19,993 nt of DNA from UBA1740 sp045587025 (GCA_045587025.1 JAZNBK010000026.1:1-19993); one strand, 5' to 3'. Shown: positions 6,605 to 15,181, counted from the first letter of the stretch. Translations and numbers: made by a program. The notes: generated by a model from the letters alone, not told the origin.

Positions 6605-9577
6605 ATGGCTCAAAAAGAATATTCCCGAGCTTTCGGTAATTTCCGAGGCATAGACGTAACGTCAGAGCCGGGACAGGTAGCGGATAATCGTTTTTCGTAT
6701 GCAGAAAATATGTATAAGGACTATGAGACAGGGCAAGGCGTAGCGGTAGAAACGTTCCCCGGCACGAGAAAGCTGGCTGATTTTGGTGCTACAATAAACG
6801 GAATATATATCTACAGAGTCGTCAAAGATAATGACGCCAAAGATGACGAACTGTATGATGATAAACTGTATATTGTTGTACATGCGGGAAAGAAGCTCTA
6901 TCGTTTTGAACACAAAGCCCGAGATGAGATTGATGTAGGTAGCTCCGAGATATTTTCAGGTATGGCTAATGCTCGCAGTCAAGGATATATATTTAATAAT
7001 CGACTTTACATTATAGATGGTGAACATTATGTAGTAGTAGATGAAAATGGCGAAGCAGGGGAAATAACCGGAGAAAACGCTTATGTTCCCACCACCTACT
7101 CCAATGACGAGCAGTACGAGCAAAGAAATATGCTCACGAATAGGTTCATTGAACGGCAATATATCAGTACAATGCCAGCTAATGAGTTGTCTGGTGATTC
7201 TTCAGAAAGCTACGAAAAGCAAAGTGAAGAGAAGCAAGGAATTATCTGCGGAATATATACCAGAAACTATAATAGCAACAGTACATATTATTATAAAAAA
7301 AGCATGACGGTATATCCAACTTTCAACTCGGTGAAAATTGATTTTGAAAAATTATATAATTCTTACTATGGTACCTTTGGCAAAAATTACGGTAGCAAAG
7401 ATCTTGGAAAACAAACGCTGGAAACCGTAAAAATGTACGATACCATAGACACTATAAAAGGTAGTTTCGAAGGATGTGTTAAACTTACATCTCTTACGTT
7501 AAGTAACAATATTAAGACGTTGGAGGATAATTTTTTTGCTGGAACAGGGTTAAAAACTATATATCTTCCCGCAGGGCTTGAAACGTTGGGCGGAAATGCA
7601 TTTTTTGGCTGCGAACAGCTGACGGAAATATATTGTTCCGACAAAATGTATAATGAGTTAACCGATTACGATGAGGAAACAAAAGTTTTCAAAGGTGACG
7701 ATTACGGTCTTGTTCGAGTAATTATTGATGAAACTATCGAAACGGAAGCAGTTGAGGTTATCGCTGAGGATGAAACGACAACAGAACAAGGCGAAACTCG
7801 GGGAAGGGTTGCATACAAAGTAAAGCTTGCAGATGACAAAATCGGTTCTTCTGAAATTAAAATAATGAAGTATTCCGAAAATATTATGACAGGTGTTCCT
7901 GCTGAAAAAACCCCCCCCTCTAAGAGCAGAATATATATTCACACGCCTTGTGAAAGTATCGAAAAGATATGTATAGGAAATGTTGAAATTAGTGACGGGG
8001 CAAAGATTAGTTATATACCGATTCGCCAGTACATAAACGGAAAAATATATATAATAGCCGTAGATTTCTACAATTCTGCCGCGGAAACTATAAACGACTA
8101 CATATACGTATATGGGAAAGCATCTCCGAGTAAATTTTCCACTAACGATAAATATATAGCTCTTTTGAAAAACGAAGAAGGACCTCTCAGCGAAGAGGAT
8201 AAAAGCATTTTTGGAAACAGCCCCGATTATAACGGGACGGCAGAAGCAGCAATAAAACGCTGTAATGTTGCCTGTGTATACGATGACCGCATCTTTTTCA
8301 CAGGTAATGCCACTCTGCCAAACACAGTGTTTTACACACAACGTGATCTGACAGGTCATAACAATCCAACATATATAGGAATACTTAATTATTTTAATGA
8401 TGGTGTAGGTAATACACCTAACATTGCGATGATGGCTAACTCCTCAATGCTTATGGTTTTGAAGGGCAATACTTTACAAGATGGCTCTATTTACTACCAC
8501 ACAAGCGCAGACGGTGGCAACGACCTAACACCGCGAATATATCCATCGACGGAGGGCTTGTCAGGGCTTGGATGTGTAGGTATGGCGGTCAATTTCCGAG
8601 ACGATTGTGTGTTTATGTCAAATCGAGGGCTTGAGGCGGTCGCAAAGCAGACGGTTAACCTTGAGAGGACCGTTGAGCATAGAAGCACGAATATAGACGC
8701 ACTCTTTAGGGGAAAGGACCTGACAAAGGCCCGTGCAGCAGAATGGTGTGGATATTTGTGCATACTTATCGATGGCGACCTGTACTTAGCGGATAGTCGA
8801 CAGATGTATCAAGGAATCGGCGGAACTATTGAATATGAGTGGTACTATATATCTGGTATTGGTGACTACAAAGATGATAACGAAAAATATTACACCGAGT
8901 CATATAGTGGAGAGCTCCCGAAGGATATTTATATATACCCCGACCGAGTAGCTGTTGACTATGAAACGGTAAAAACGGACATGTCCACGGGCATTAATTA
9001 TGCCGAGCTCAATGGCAAAAATGTAGTCGTTTGCAAAACTGAAGAACGAGAAGGGGGAACGTTCAACGAAGCTGCCGAGATATTATGCGTTGATGACGTG
9101 CTATACTTTGGAACGAAATCGGGCGGAATACTCTGCTTGAATAGCGACAAGCGAGGCGTAGACGGAAAAATTCCCGAAAATACGTACAACCGTTGCGGAC
9201 ATGCTTACACCTCACTACTTGCGCTGAAGCTCGACAACGCAGGCGTTCCTTATTTCACGAAGAATACTGTCAAACGTTCTCCTACCTTCAATTTGAAGCC
9301 GTTTATCAATTCGGCTATCAATATAGAAGTAGCGACCGACCGTGTACCTCTTGAGCTTATAGCTGAGCAGTACTCGAATAACATACTCGACTTCGATGAG
9401 TTTGACTTTTCAAACCTTGCGTTCCAAAACTCAAACAGAAGCATATTTGTGATTAAAGAGCGGACGAAGAAATGGACTGAAAAACAGTACGTTATATCTT
9501 CAGACCGCCATAATTCGCCGTTTGGTATCTACGAATTATCATATAGATACGAAATAGCAGGAAGGATAAAGAAATGA
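6605..9577 (+). CDS. Nozzle-like tail protein (beta-propeller type) with internal BspA-type LRR insertion (990 aa)
   Basis: The N-terminus (EYSRAFGNFRGIDVTSEPGQ, then VADNRFSYAENMYKDYETG) matches the opening of the large tail/nozzle proteins of Clostridia podovirus-like phages. Later sections (CNVACVYDDRIFFTGNATLP, YYHTSADGGNDLTPRIYP, GLSGLGCVGMAVNFRDDCVF) have the repeating beta-strand look of propeller nozzles such as P22 gp10 or T7 gp12. Residues about 270-347 are different: LTSLTLSNNIKTLEDNFF, LKTIYLPAGLETLGGNAFFG and LTEIYCSDK are BspA-type (LRR_5) repeats inserted in the propeller. A second beta-rich insertion follows to about residue 520. An A6C8 homopolymer tract lies at codons about 434-438. 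ATG at 6605 follows the adaptor stop by four bases; the next gene overlaps by four. Confidence 0.72.
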   Translation: MAQKEYSRAFGNFRGIDVTSEPGQVADNRFSYAENMYKDYETGQGVAVETFPGTRKLADFGATINGIYIYRVVKDNDAKDDELYDDKLYIVVHAGKKLYRFEHKARDEIDVGSSEIFSGMANARSQGYIFNNRLYIIDGEHYVVVDENGEAGEITGENAYVPTTYSNDEQYEQRNMLTNRFIERQYISTMPANELSGDSSESYEKQSEEKQGIICGIYTRNYNSNSTYYYKKSMTVYPTFNSVKIDFEKLYNSYYGTFGKNYGSKDLGKQTLETVKMYDTIDTIKGSFEGCVKLTSLTLSNNIKTLEDNFFAGTGLKTIYLPAGLETLGGNAFFGCEQLTEIYCSDKMYNELTDYDEETKVFKGDDYGLVRVIIDETIETEAVEVIAEDETTTEQGETRGRVAYKVKLADDKIGSSEIKIMKYSENIMTGVPAEKTPPSKSRIYIHTPCESIEKICIGNVEISDGAKISYIPIRQYINGKIYIIAVDFYNSAAETINDYIYVYGKASPSKFSTNDKYIALLKNEEGPLSEEDKSIFGNSPDYNGTAEAAIKRCNVACVYDDRIFFTGNATLPNTVFYTQRDLTGHNNPTYIGILNYFNDGVGNTPNIAMMANSSMLMVLKGNTLQDGSIYYHTSADGGNDLTPRIYPSTEGLSGLGCVGMAVNFRDDCVFMSNRGLEAVAKQTVNLERTVEHRSTNIDALFRGKDLTKARAAEWCGYLCILIDGDLYLADSRQMYQGIGGTIEYEWYYISGIGDYKDDNEKYYTESYSGELPKDIYIYPDRVAVDYETVKTDMSTGINYAELNGKNVVVCKTEEREGGTFNEAAEILCVDDVLYFGTKSGGILCLNSDKRGVDGKIPENTYNRCGHAYTSLLALKLDNAGVPYFTKNTVKRSPTFNLKPFINSAINIEVATDRVPLELIAEQYSNNILDFDEFDFSNLAFQNSNRSIFVIKERTKKWTEKQYVISSDRHNSPFGIYELSYRYEIAGRIKK

Positions 9578-10764
9578 TAGAACAAATAAATCAATCCCAA
9601 ATTGATGCCGCATCGGTGGCAAAACTCCCCACCAGGCCAAATAATCCTAAGCTCTATGGCAGCGGTGCGATGAGTTCTTCGGCTCTCAAAGAAAAATTTG
9701 ACGAACTCCCACTCCTTGCGATTAATCGCCTGAACGCGCTTATCGAGCTTATAAACAGCGGAAAAATAGGCGGTGAAATTCCGATTTTGACGGTAGGCGG
9801 TGAGGAGAAGCAAACCTTCACAATTGCCGACCTTGCAAAAAAAATAACCGACGGAGGACTGTCGGAAATCTTAAAAATTACCGATAGCTTAACTCTTTTA
9901 GGATTCTATGAAGAATTTCTAAAAAACGGTGGAATAATAAAGAGCGGCGACGGTTATGGCTCAATAGTGCAAATGCAGGGTGGAGTAACGGGTTCTGATA
10001 ATGTATCGGAAGTTGACCCAGCAGTAGCAACAGGAAAATCCTCTGTCGCTCTTGGAGCAAGAACTGGAGCATATGGCGACGCCTCTGTCGCAATGGGCTA
10101 CTCCGCTTACGCCTATCAGCAAGGTTCTGTTTCTCTCGGAGGTACTGCGGGAGATAAAGATATTCAGGATGCCATCGACAACGGCGATACGACTGTAGAT
10201 AAATACGGCTTCTGCTTTTCTGCAAACAAAGGAAAGGCGCTCGGTAAATATTCCGCCGCATTAAACACGGGCACGTCAAACGGAACGAGCTCCTTTTCAC
10301 ACGGTCATAACAGCAGAGCGATCGGCGAATACTCCAGCGCTGGTGGTTGGGAAACAGAGGCGATAGGACAATGTGCCTCATCAATAGGTTACAGAACGCA
10401 AGCCTATGGAGATCGATCCTTCGCTGGTGGGTCTAATAGTTGGATTGCTGTTATTGGGAAAAACTCATTCGCTTATGGTGACCATGTTGTTGGTGTTTCT
10501 CCAAGATGTCTTACCCATGGCTCGTATAACGCATATGACAATAGCGAAAGAGATTATCTTCACGTAGTCGGAAACGGCTTTTTATACGACGGAAAGGAAT
10601 ACCGCTCTAACGCTTATACTCTCGACAACAAGGGCGACGGATGGTATGCAGGAAGGGTGACTGTCGGCGCGGATAAAAAGGAATTGGCAACGCAGGAATT
10701 CGTTACCTCTGCTATCGAAGAGGCGTTCGCAAAAATCGGCGTTGCGGAGGAGGGCGTATATTGA
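9574..10764 (+). CDS. Tail fibre / receptor-binding protein with YadA-type head repeats (396 aa)
   Basis: Residues 1-130 form a helical attachment part (SSSALKEKFDELPLLAINRL). From about 155 to 310 there are degenerate 14-residue repeats of the trimeric autotransporter head type (SVALGARTGAYGDASVAMGY, ASSIGYRTQAYGDRSFAGGS), which in known proteins build trimeric left-handed parallel beta-rolls. The C-terminus (HVVGNGFLYDGKEYRSNAYT, then LDNKGDGWYAGRVTVGAD) matches a recurrent C-terminal module of Firmicute phage tail fibres. Start ATG overlaps the previous stop (ATGA) and has AGGAAGG upstream, indicating translational coupling. Role: host surface recognition at the tail tip; the receptor is unknown. 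Confidence 0.82.
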   Translation: MIEQINQSQIDAASVAKLPTRPNNPKLYGSGAMSSSALKEKFDELPLLAINRLNALIELINSGKIGGEIPILTVGGEEKQTFTIADLAKKITDGGLSEILKITDSLTLLGFYEEFLKNGGIIKSGDGYGSIVQMQGGVTGSDNVSEVDPAVATGKSSVALGARTGAYGDASVAMGYSAYAYQQGSVSLGGTAGDKDIQDAIDNGDTTVDKYGFCFSANKGKALGKYSAALNTGTSNGTSSFSHGHNSRAIGEYSSAGGWETEAIGQCASSIGYRTQAYGDRSFAGGSNSWIAVIGKNSFAYGDHVVGVSPRCLTHGSYNAYDNSERDYLHVVGNGFLYDGKEYRSNAYTLDNKGDGWYAGRVTVGADKKELATQEFVTSAIEEAFAKIGVAEEGVY

Positions 10765-10765
10765 T

Positions 10766-12013
10766 ATGTCAAAGGTATTTATAAACGAAAGCACCTTAAA
10801 GGATATCGGCGATGCCATAAGAAAAAAGACGGGCGGCTCCGCTCTTATAAGCCCCAAAAGCATGTCGGACGAAATTGATAAAATTCAAGGAGAAGACGCC
10901 TTTTGGGATGCGGCGTTCGATTACGGGAACAGAGATTATTTCGCGTATGCCTTCGGCCCTGTTTTCAATGACGACAACTTCAAGCCACCGACTACAATTC
11001 TACCGAGAACTAGATATATTTGCTACAGGAATGCCGATGAAGGTAGACCTAATGACTGCGAACATCTTAGGTGGAATGGGGACTCAAACTCATTTTATTG
11101 TTATAAGTATGGCAGAATAGCTAACGAATCTAGTAAATATGTTGCGACTTCAATGTTCCAGTCTACTAGTATAGGTCATATAAACAGAAGTCACGTGGAT
11201 TGGAATTGCGTACCTTCAATGGCTGATACATTCGCAAGTGCGAGCAACCTCAAGTCAGTGACAGGAATAAATGCCAAGAATTGCACCAATATGCAACGAC
11301 TGTTTTGGTGGTGTCATAATTTGGAGACAGTTGAATTTTTAAATTACAGAAAGGTAACAAATTGGTCGGATGCGTTTTATAAATGTACTGCTTTGAAAAA
11401 CGTTACCTTTTCTGCTGAGTATATTGATAAAGAAGAACTCCAAAGGATTGAATGTATCAATGCTTCTATAGATTTTAGTGACTGCACAGAGCTTACCAAA
11501 GAAAGTATAACAAATATTATAAATGCGTTGGGGTATAATGACTCACATCCCTTCCCTCTGTATTTAACTCTGTCAAAAACGGCGGTTGAAAATGCTTTTC
11601 TTAGCAATGAGCAAACGAAAACATTTAAAGGTGTAATGAAATGGAACGAGGAAAGGGATGGTGCCACAATAGATGGTATGGTTTTTGTAAGAGATGGTCA
11701 AATTGTTGCACTTAACTGCTACAGCGACTTTGGCAAGGGGTACTTGTATGATGGAGATTGGGTTGATGATTATGGGAATATAGTAACTGTCAGTGCGGCA
11801 GATGCTCCTATTGGTACTTATTACTTTTTAACCTACAAAGACGAAACCAAAATACCGCAAAGTATTATTGATACTTATAATTCTTTTGCTCCTACAAGTG
11901 TAGATTTGACATTACATCGAACAGTAGAAAACCCCACCTTGGACACAACCCCAGAATGGGTAGAACTCGACGATTACAGATATCGCAGTGGCTGGAGCTT
12001 AAGTTTAATATAG
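10766..12013 (+). CDS. Virion-associated BspA-type leucine-rich-repeat protein (415 aa)
   Basis: The N-terminal ~42 residues (VFINESTLKDIGDAIRKKTG, SPKSMSDEIDKI) are a recurrent anchor motif at the start of many Firmicute phage tail and fibre proteins. Residues about 145-235 (FASASNLKSVTGINAKNCTN, FWWCHNLETVEFLNYRKVTN, AFYKCTALKNVTF) are BspA/DUF285-type repeats of about 22-24 residues. The remainder is beta-rich with several Trp/Tyr residues and no recognised domain. The ATG at 10766 has GGAGGAGGG 12 bases upstream and lies one base after the fibre stop; a TTG at 10742 would overlap the fibre gene and is less likely. It is probably a second adhesin or a fibre-tip partner. Confidence 0.72.
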   Translation: MSKVFINESTLKDIGDAIRKKTGGSALISPKSMSDEIDKIQGEDAFWDAAFDYGNRDYFAYAFGPVFNDDNFKPPTTILPRTRYICYRNADEGRPNDCEHLRWNGDSNSFYCYKYGRIANESSKYVATSMFQSTSIGHINRSHVDWNCVPSMADTFASASNLKSVTGINAKNCTNMQRLFWWCHNLETVEFLNYRKVTNWSDAFYKCTALKNVTFSAEYIDKEELQRIECINASIDFSDCTELTKESITNIINALGYNDSHPFPLYLTLSKTAVENAFLSNEQTKTFKGVMKWNEERDGATIDGMVFVRDGQIVALNCYSDFGKGYLYDGDWVDDYGNIVTVSAADAPIGTYYFLTYKDETKIPQSIIDTYNSFAPTSVDLTLHRTVENPTLDTTPEWVELDDYRYRSGWSLSLI

Positions 12014-12025
12014 GGAGGTGAGTAA

Positions 12026-12193
12026 ATGAAAGTAAGAACAACTTTATATGCAGACGAAGGAAAGATACTTACGAACGGTGAGATATACGGCAGAACAATA
12101 TATCTCGCAGAAGGAGTTTCTCCTGATGACTTCCACGAGATAACAGAGGAAGAATACAAAGAAGTCCTCAAATCAAAAGAGGAAGTAATTTAA
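12026..12193 (+). CDS. Small protein downstream of tail fibres (55 aa)
   Basis: A 55-residue ORF begins MKVRTTLYADEGKILTNGE and ends in an acidic/lysine helix (ITEEEYKEVLKSKEEVI). GGGAGGTGAG precedes the ATG, and the gene fits the operon with a 12-bp gap. Similar short proteins follow the fibre gene in many Firmicute phages. No function is established, and no domain beyond the pattern is visible. Confidence 0.7.
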   Translation: MKVRTTLYADEGKILTNGEIYGRTIYLAEGVSPDDFHEITEEEYKEVLKSKEEVI

Positions 12194-12238
12194 GAAAAAC
12201 TCAAAAAAACCAAGATTGATTTTTGGAGCAGGTGAATT

Positions 12239-12622
12239 ATGAAACTAAAAATATTTAAGGAAATCGGCATTGACTACATAGACATAGGTGATACCACAAC
12301 TCAGACCGATAAGGGCTTTGAGATAGAATTTGACGGCGAGGGAGTAGTGCAGCTTGACAGCGGAGCGGCTTTCGCTATCAGGAATGGTCGTATAAAGCTT
12401 CCAATGCTTCAGAATGGCGAGCATAAACTCACAGTGTATCTTGACAAGGCATACGACGGAGCTGTACTCTCTGTAAAGGATAATGTCGTAAAGGCAACCT
12501 TTAGCGAGAAGGAGGCAGCTATCTTGCTTGCTGGTCTCGAGGAATTTAAGGAAGCAACGAGGAAAATGAAAAAGCAGATAAAGGAAATTGAAGAAAGGAT
12601 TGCGGGATATCCGCTATTTTGA
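12239..12622 (+). CDS. Phage protein with beta N-domain and C-terminal coiled coil (127 aa)
   Basis: Residues 1-90 are beta-rich (GFEIEFDGEGVVQLDSGAAF, AIRNGRIKLPMLQNGEHKL), resembling a small immunoglobulin-like or carbohydrate-binding-like module. Residues about 95-123 form a charged helix (EEFKEATRKMKKQIKEIEER) likely to be a coiled coil. GGAGCAGGTGA precedes the ATG. It lies between fibre and membrane-protein genes; a tail-associated or baseplate accessory role is possible, but the family is not recognised with certainty. Confidence 0.65.
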   Translation: MKLKIFKEIGIDYIDIGDTTTQTDKGFEIEFDGEGVVQLDSGAAFAIRNGRIKLPMLQNGEHKLTVYLDKAYDGAVLSVKDNVVKATFSEKEAAILLAGLEEFKEATRKMKKQIKEIEERIAGYPLF

Positions 12623-12625
12623 AGT

Positions 12626-13294
12626 ATGATGAAAAAATTTTTAATCGCAATATTTGCAATAATTTTGTTACTCTGTCTTTGCTCGTACACGGTGTATGCA
12701 GAAGAAACTCTTGTTGTTGATGGCACAAAAACAGAGCAAATAGAGGATGGTATAACAACAGAATCTGAACTACCTACAGAGGATGTTCATTTTAGTGAAC
12801 GGATAATGCAAATAGCCGAAAGCCATCTTTCCGAGATAGTCTCAGCACTGACCTTCTTAGGTACACTTATTTTAGGATATTTATATAAAAAAGGACTGCT
12901 TCCTACCATCAGTGCAGTCTTTACAAAAATTTCGGAATACATACATGGTCTCAAGGATAATATGGAGAAGCAGATGGGCGAGTTCAATACATCAGCCAGG
13001 CCTGTATTTGAGCAGATGCAGAAGGTTATAGATTATAGCGCAGAAATGAAAAAATCCTTTGAGGAAATGTCCAGACGTCTGGATAAGAGCGAAACAGAAA
13101 AGAAAGAGCTTGAAATTGCATTAAATACCTCACGTGAAGCTAATCTGCTAACGGCAAAACTACTTTGTGACGTGCTTACTTGCACGAATATCCCCCAGTA
13201 TATGAAGGACAAGATAATCGAATATTACGAGGAAAGCAAGAAGACAATAGCAGCGCCCTCAAAGGTGGTGGATGCAGATGTCGAAGCAGAGTAA
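12626..13294 (+). CDS. Membrane-anchored coiled-coil protein with signal sequence (222 aa)
   Basis: Residues 1-25 form a signal peptide (MMKKFLIAIFAIILLLCLCS, cleavage plausible after VYA). A second hydrophobic segment is at about 70-90 (IVSALTFLGTLILGYLYKKG). The remainder is a long charged helix (about 100-185, EEMSRRLDKSETEKKELEIA) probably forming a coiled coil. It begins three bases after the preceding stop at tandem ATG codons with only a weak ribosome binding site, so translational coupling is likely. Position before a holin-like gene suggests a role in lysis or envelope interaction, as spanin-like or holin-accessory proteins have, but this is inference. Confidence 0.65.
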   Translation: MMKKFLIAIFAIILLLCLCSYTVYAEETLVVDGTKTEQIEDGITTESELPTEDVHFSERIMQIAESHLSEIVSALTFLGTLILGYLYKKGLLPTISAVFTKISEYIHGLKDNMEKQMGEFNTSARPVFEQMQKVIDYSAEMKKSFEEMSRRLDKSETEKKELEIALNTSREANLLTAKLLCDVLTCTNIPQYMKDKIIEYYEESKKTIAAPSKVVDADVEAE

Positions 13295-13634
13295 AGTATT
13301 TATAGTTCATTGGCTCGGCATGCTTATCTGTGTTGTTCCTCCGATAATTGCGGTGCTCGAATATTTTCCCTTATGGCTCTCAGATGGCGAGAGCACAATA
13401 TCTGTATTCTCAACTATCTTTCTTGTTTTATGCTGTCTTCCATTTTGGAAGCAGATCAAAGCATATTTCAAGGGGACGCCTGCCGCATGGGTAATATGGC
13501 TTATTATAACAGTTGTGTTTAAATCTCTTGCCGTAATATCAGGCGACATAGGCAACGTTGCCTTTATAGCTTTGTTGAGCAATCTTATAGGCGGAGTTGT
13601 TTTCCGACTTGAAAAAAGAATAAAAAAGGAATAG
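13278..13634 (+). CDS. Holin-like small membrane protein (118 aa)
   Basis: The protein is almost entirely hydrophobic with about four membrane segments: around residues 9-30 (VHWLGMLICVVPPIIAVLEY), 42-60 (VFSTIFLVLCCLPFW), 68-85 (AAWVIWLIITVVFKSLAVI) and 90-108. It ends with a basic tail RLEKRIKKE, a common holin feature. The ATG at 13278 is preferred to an ATG two codons earlier because GGTGGTGG lies six bases before it; it overlaps the upstream gene by 17 bases. Position after the fibre genes and size fit a holin, but no endolysin is adjacent to confirm a lysis cassette. Confidence 0.55.
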   Translation: MSKQSKVFIVHWLGMLICVVPPIIAVLEYFPLWLSDGESTISVFSTIFLVLCCLPFWKQIKAYFKGTPAAWVIWLIITVVFKSLAVISGDIGNVAFIALLSNLIGGVVFRLEKRIKKE

Positions 13635-13638
13635 AAAA

Positions 13639-14580
13639 ATGGACGAATTAAACCTTGAGCCATTAGACATTAATGGTGGATTTAAAAAAATAATGCGCAA
13701 TGTAGCTAAAAATGCTTCATGGGTAATCGGCACACTCGCTGTGTTCGTTATAATCGTGGTCTCCTTTACAGATATATCCTTTACGAGCTCCTTCACGGTG
13801 CGCTTTTCGACCTCTCTTATGCTATTGCTTATATGTAACTACGTAGAGTATTTTTCAATGAAACATCTCGGTAAGGAAGAAGCGAGAAATGAGAAGAAAT
13901 ACAAGGATGCGCAGGATAAATACGAAGACACCGTCGAGAACGTTCGCGCCAAGGGGTTTATAAGTCGTATCCCGGACTTTTGCTATTATTACACTAAGGA
14001 AGATTACGAAAAACGTCTGCGTCGCATACTTCTTCAGGCGAATATCGAATACAATACGTATGTTAAGCATTACCGAGGCAAAAAGAAAAAAGAGCTCCCG
14101 GCAGAGCTCACTGACTTCGAGAAAAAGGTTATCATTCTTGCAAACGATGTTAAACCTCTGAATCTAAGCATTGAATACATAGTCTCGGTGTCCGGGGAAC
14201 GTGCCACGACGAGAACCCCGAAGGACCCCGCGAAGATATCTCTTCAGCAAGATATTCAGTACCTTATACCGACATTGCTCAGCACCTTTTTCGTAGTGGG
14301 CATACTCGTAGAGGCCATAGGTAACCCGACATTTGCTACCTTCGCTACTTGTATAGTCAAGGTGTTTCTCCTTGTCTGGAACGGTATTAAAGGATACCAA
14401 AATGGCTACTATAACATATTGCGTGATAGTATTGACTACACCATTGCCCGCACTAATCTTCTCCTCGAGGCAAAGGTTTGGTGTGAATCGCACGAAACCG
14501 AAAACGTTGCCGAGCCCGCATCGGCGCCGGTGAACACTGAAGATATATTTGGAGAAGAGTCTAACCTACAAAAAATGTAA
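13639..14580 (+). CDS. Multi-pass membrane protein, last gene of late operon (313 aa)
   Basis: Two hydrophobic segments lie near the N-terminus (about 26-47, SWVIGTLAVFVIIVVSFTDI, and 55-70) and two in the C-terminal half (about 207-228, LIPTLLSTFFVVGILVEAIG, and 230-248). A charged helical cytoplasmic-type domain of about 130 residues lies between them. It follows the holin-like gene by four bases, with AAGGAA as ribosome binding site. The family is seen near holin genes in Clostridia phages, but I know of no established role. The acidic, Pro/Ala-rich C-tail (PASAPVNTEDIFGEESN) is probably disordered. Confidence 0.65.
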   Translation: MDELNLEPLDINGGFKKIMRNVAKNASWVIGTLAVFVIIVVSFTDISFTSSFTVRFSTSLMLLLICNYVEYFSMKHLGKEEARNEKKYKDAQDKYEDTVENVRAKGFISRIPDFCYYYTKEDYEKRLRRILLQANIEYNTYVKHYRGKKKKELPAELTDFEKKVIILANDVKPLNLSIEYIVSVSGERATTRTPKDPAKISLQQDIQYLIPTLLSTFFVVGILVEAIGNPTFATFATCIVKVFLLVWNGIKGYQNGYYNILRDSIDYTIARTNLLLEAKVWCESHETENVAEPASAPVNTEDIFGEESNLQKM

Positions 14581-14633
14581 AAATATATATTTTAAATTAT
14601 AAAAGGAAAGAAAATTAAATGAAAAAAATGAAG

Positions 14634-14669
14634 CGGGGACTCTTTGGCGAGAGCCCCCGTTTTTTCTTT
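14634..14669. terminator. Bidirectional intrinsic terminator closing the late operon
   Basis: CGGGGaCTCT and AGAGcCCCCG form a stem with one mismatch around a TTGGCG loop, followed by six T, then CTTTT on the + strand. On the minus strand the hairpin is followed by a T-run as well (the A7 at 14622-14628), so it can also end the convergent minus-strand DUF6514-like transcript. Confidence 0.8.
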
Positions 14670-14671
14670 TA

Positions 14672-14893
14672 TTAGATTATCGCATCTTCTGCCACATCAA
14701 AAAAATGCTTCGGACTTAAGCTGAGAGAATTGCACAGATAGGCAAGTTCTTCCGCTTTTTGCTTGTCGAAGAAGATATCGGGAAGAGAATTTAGTATTTC
14801 TCCGTCCGCGAACAAATCTATTCCATATACTGTATGAGTGTTTCCGTCTTCATCGTATGCGGTACCAGGTTGAATCTTGTATGTATATGTCAT
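14672..14893 (-). CDS. DUF6514-like small protein (73 aa)
   Basis: The sequence contains HTVYGIDLFADGEILNSLPD, then KAEELAYLCNSLSLSPKHFF and DVAEDAII. The ending 'LCN..LSP.H..DV.ED.I' and the YGI start fit my recollection of the DUF6514 family of small Firmicute proteins; function is not known. GGAAGG lies seven bases before the ATG on the minus strand. It lies 23 bases downstream of the XRE regulator on the same strand, so the two form an operon that converges with the late operon. Confidence 0.7.
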   Translation of the reverse strand: MTYTYKIQPGTAYDEDGNTHTVYGIDLFADGEILNSLPDIFFDKQKAEELAYLCNSLSLSPKHFFDVAEDAII

Positions 14894-14916
14894 TGAATAC
14901 CTTCCAATCTTTGTGT

Positions 14917-15126
14917 TTACTTTATTTCGAGCAATTCAGCTACAGTCTTGTTTGTATATGCTGCTATCTTCTGTACCGTGCTTAACCGTGGATCTGCTTT
15001 TTCACGTTCGATAAGACTCAAGGTTTCCGTGCATATTCCACAGTGATAGGCAAATTCAATTTGACTTTCGTTCATTTCCTTGCGTAATTGTTTTGATTTT
15101 TCTGCTAATGTTTTTACTTCAGGCAT
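14917..15126 (-). CDS. XRE-family helix-turn-helix regulator (69 aa)
   Basis: A single-domain Cro/C1-type HTH protein: residues about 10-65 read KQLRKEMNESQIEFAYHCGI, then CTETLSLIEREKADPRLSTV and QKIAAYTNKTVAELLEI, with the usual Q-E-F-A scaffold helix, the recognition helix TETLSLIE, and the P-x-L-x-T/L-x-K-I-A third part. AAAGGAGT lies upstream of the ATG at good spacing, and a -35/-10 pair lies just upstream of that. It shares an operon with the DUF6514-like gene and is transcribed against the late genes. It could be a moron or immunity-type regulator; its target is not visible. Confidence 0.88.
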   Translation of the reverse strand: MPEVKTLAEKSKQLRKEMNESQIEFAYHCGICTETLSLIEREKADPRLSTVQKIAAYTNKTVAELLEIK

Positions 15127-15152
15127 ATTTTTGACTCCTTTTGTCCAAAAAA

Positions 15153-15181
15153 ATTTTACCAGAAGTGATATGGATTGTCTA
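15153..15181 (-). promoter_or_regulatory. Sigma-70-type promoter for the minus-strand XRE operon
   Basis: Read on the minus strand, TAGACA (15181-15176) and TAAAAT (15158-15153) are separated by exactly 17 bases. The start codon follows 26 bases after the -10, with AAAGGAGT between. Boxes match the consensus at 5 of 6 positions each. Confidence 0.65.

Noticed and set aside
9878..10384. 168-aa Arg/Leu-rich minus-strand ORF opposite the fibre repeats
   Set aside because: Caused by the regular Ser/Gly/Ala codons of the YadA-type repeats on the other strand; no start signal.
14620..14667. 15-codon ORF behind AAAGGAAAG that runs through the terminator after the late operon
   Set aside because: The ATG and ribosome binding site are present, but the product is almost entirely the terminator stem and T-run translated. 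A leader peptide makes no sense at an operon end.
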